Part shown: in pieces, positions 62,319 through 64,000 of the stretch
Position numbering within the stretch: the first letter of the stretch is position 1
Layout of the letters: each line of letters opens with the position of its first letter
Source: Euglena gracilis
Lineage: Eukaryota > Euglenida > Euglenophyceae > Euglenales
Length of the DNA: 64,000 nucleotides
NCBI GenBank assembly: GCA_039621445.1
Contig: CP154956.1
Location: 58,039,155 to 58,103,154 of the forward strand
Direction of reading: 5' to 3'
Made by a program: the position numbers and the translations under genes
Notes under the pieces: generated by a model
What the model was told of the DNA's origin: nothing
The model's database searches: none
What the model saw: only the letters and a program-made list of their open reading frames with translations

Positions 62319-62514
62319 GGCCCATTCAGCTTCGGGAAGGGGAAAACCGGCAGATATGAACAGATCAGAACATAAATTGGGGTTTTTGTTGAAGCATGTG
62401 CAACACCATAGCTACTTAATCCACCCCGTCAGGGAAAAGAGCGATACTAAAACTCTGACCAGGGAAAAAGCATGTTCATATCACAAAGCAAACATTCGAA
62501 AGGCAATTCACAAA

Positions 62515-62689
62515 CCATGCCCCCCCCCTGATAGTGTCCCATACCCCTGCCACGGGACCCGGCGGGCCGGCCGGGTCCCAAAGGAATTTTATTGACCCCC
62601 CCCGATAATCTCCCCCCCCCCCGATAGTGTCCCATGCCCACCCTTTGGTTGAGCTGGGTATGGGACACCATCGGGGGGGGGGGGCATGG
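62515..62689. mobile_element. Short MITE with 30-bp TIR (175 bp)
   Basis: CCATGCCCCCCCCCTGATAG with TGTCCCATACCC at the left is inverted at the right (GGGTATGGGACACCATCGG, GGGGCATGG). The internal phrase CGATAGTGTCCCATGCC is a third partial copy of the end. Confidence 0.75.
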
Positions 62690-63480
62690 TAAATCATAAT
62701 TTTGCAGAAGAAGGTTTGGCTGTGAGGCCCAAATATGTGTTTTGTTTTCCTCTGGACGTTTCTCATTCCTCAGAAGAAAAGGAATGGAAAGGCTTGTTTC
62801 CTTTTTTTCCCTACGTGGCTTCCAATGGTGGTGTTAAATGCATCACCAAACTACTATTTTGCACAAACACACCTGCCAGGCTGGTTGGACCATTCGTTTC
62901 GTTGAGAGTTGAGGAGGTGCGTCCCATATCCACCAAACATTGGCTGGATTCCATTCCTGGATTCCTTCGACTGCAAAAAGGACGACAGAAAACCTCTGGG
63001 ATTGTGGATGATTTGGGTTGATTTGTATCTGGAATGTTCATTGGTGCTGCACAATTCTTGGCATGGAATGTTTTGTTCTGGAATGTTTTGTTACAAATTG
63101 ATCATCATGGAATGATTGCCCAATCATCCCTTTAGCAAACGATTCCCAAATTTCCACAACAACCCCTAAAATACATGATGATTCCAAAGATGATCAAACT
63201 TTCATCCAATATATCCAAAACTCCCTTGATATCCCAGCTCGTGGAAATTTTTCTTCCAGTGAGTGGCGCGAAGTGGGTTTTTTTGGACCCCCAAGACTGG
63301 CCAAAATGCCCATTTTTTGTTCAGTTTTGGGATTTTTGGAAGAAACCCAATTTTAAAAAAACCCATCAAAAACCTGATTTCCACCCCGGCGCCCAGCACC
63401 GGAAGAAATTTTTTTCCAGGCGGGGGGACCCCTGGTCCCCCTCCCCTGATCCAGGGGGGATGGGGACTCTGACCGCACAC
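62690..63480. other. No gene assigned
   Basis: Unique-looking; plus frame VSHSSEEKEWKGLFPFFPYV near 62,760 and minus frame near 62,850-63,040 are unsupported. Confidence 0.35.
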
Positions 63481-63555
63481 CCTCCTTATATTGAATTATG
63501 GTCCCAGGGATGGGAATGGCTCTGGGGGGGGGGGGCATGGTAACTCCTTTGCAAA

Positions 63556-63818
63556 CAGGCTTTTGCTTAAGGACCCGGGTGGGGGTCCTCTGGTTAGACT
63601 GGGGGGGGGGGTACCCAGGCCCACCCCAAAGCCAAAATTTTGCTTCTGGCACTTCGCACCGAAAATTTGGCATATCCGGCAAATTTTTGCCCAAAATGTG
63701 CCCAAAATGGCATTTTTGGCCATTTGGGGAGGGCAATTTTTTGGTCATCCGGACCGCAACAATGTGAACAAAAGGGAGTGCTGGGGGGTCCGACCCACCT
63801 GACTTATATCAAACCCTG
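63556..63818. mobile_element. Chimeric or decayed element: CAGGCTTTTGC start, family A end
   Basis: It starts CAGGCTTTTGCTTAAGGACC and ends CTTATATCAAACCCTG, the right end of family A. The middle has GGCACTTCGCACC and GCCCAAAATGGCATTTTTGG, as in family A. Flanking 8-mers do not match. Another family A-like end (CCTTATATTGAATTATGG) is at about 63,483. Confidence 0.5.
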
Positions 63819-64000
63819 CCCGGGACCCTTTACAATCCAAAGGGAACAGCACGGGGGGGGGCAGCCCTCCCCAAGCTCTTCCCAACCTCGGACAACCCAA
63901 CAGGTGTCATTTTGGGCAACTTTTTGGGCGTTTGCAAGAAATGGTTAATTCTGGGCACATTTGCTGAAAGTGGATTCCAAAAACGTCCAAAAATGCCGAT

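Overview
The window is nuclear DNA of a eukaryote, most likely a protist or alga with a large, transposon-crowded genome. I cannot name the species. The reasons are: dense microsatellites, non-LTR and LTR retrotransposon relics, many terminal-inverted-repeat (TIR) DNA elements, candidate exons bounded by GT-AG splice sites, an AATAAA signal behind one gene, and no operons or ribosome binding sites. Most long open frames are artefacts of poly-C/poly-G tracts and simple repeats. I found no rRNA, tRNA or CRISPR locus.

Layout. 1-13.5 kb is a field of short poly-G-rich elements. Several are proved as mobile by matching TIRs and exact 8-bp target site duplications (TSDs). 14.18-17.37 kb is a 3.2-kb TIR element full of TTTGCGCAAA-type palindromes, with gene fragments; one of its exons is interrupted by a smaller MITE. 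17.7-20.1 kb holds a 1-kb TIR element and a run of near-perfect palindromes of 110-190 bp. 21-25 kb is satellite and minisatellite DNA, including two opposed arrays. 25.85-27.79 kb is an 8-bp-TSD element that landed in a palindrome and itself contains a second TIR element and a small gene; 28.5-29.6 kb is a sister of that inner element with a homologous gene. 32.3-35.3 kb holds two non-LTR retrotransposon derivatives, one with a 2A peptide motif. 36.2-37.6 kb has an LTR-retrotransposon integrase relic next to a paired 0.3-kb direct repeat. 38.90-40.50 kb is a hAT element with a recognisable transposase C-terminus. From about 43 kb rightwards the DNA has fewer repeats, and candidate spliced host genes appear: minus-strand exons at 44.8-45.1, 49.0-51.3 and 56.2-56.5 kb, and a plus-strand three-exon 3' end at 58.8-60.0 kb. 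None of these proteins is recognised.

How it fits together. The mobile families appear to share parts: 8-bp TSDs, TIRs starting CAGG, and a small GC hairpin (GGCGC, three bases, GCGCC) that recurs in elements with unrelated ends. Nesting gives a relative age order: palindrome older than the 8-bp-TSD element; 3.2-kb element older than the TAGTCGTACGA MITE. The one hAT transposase relic is a plausible representative of the machinery behind the non-autonomous hAT-like copies, but nothing in the window looks intact and active.
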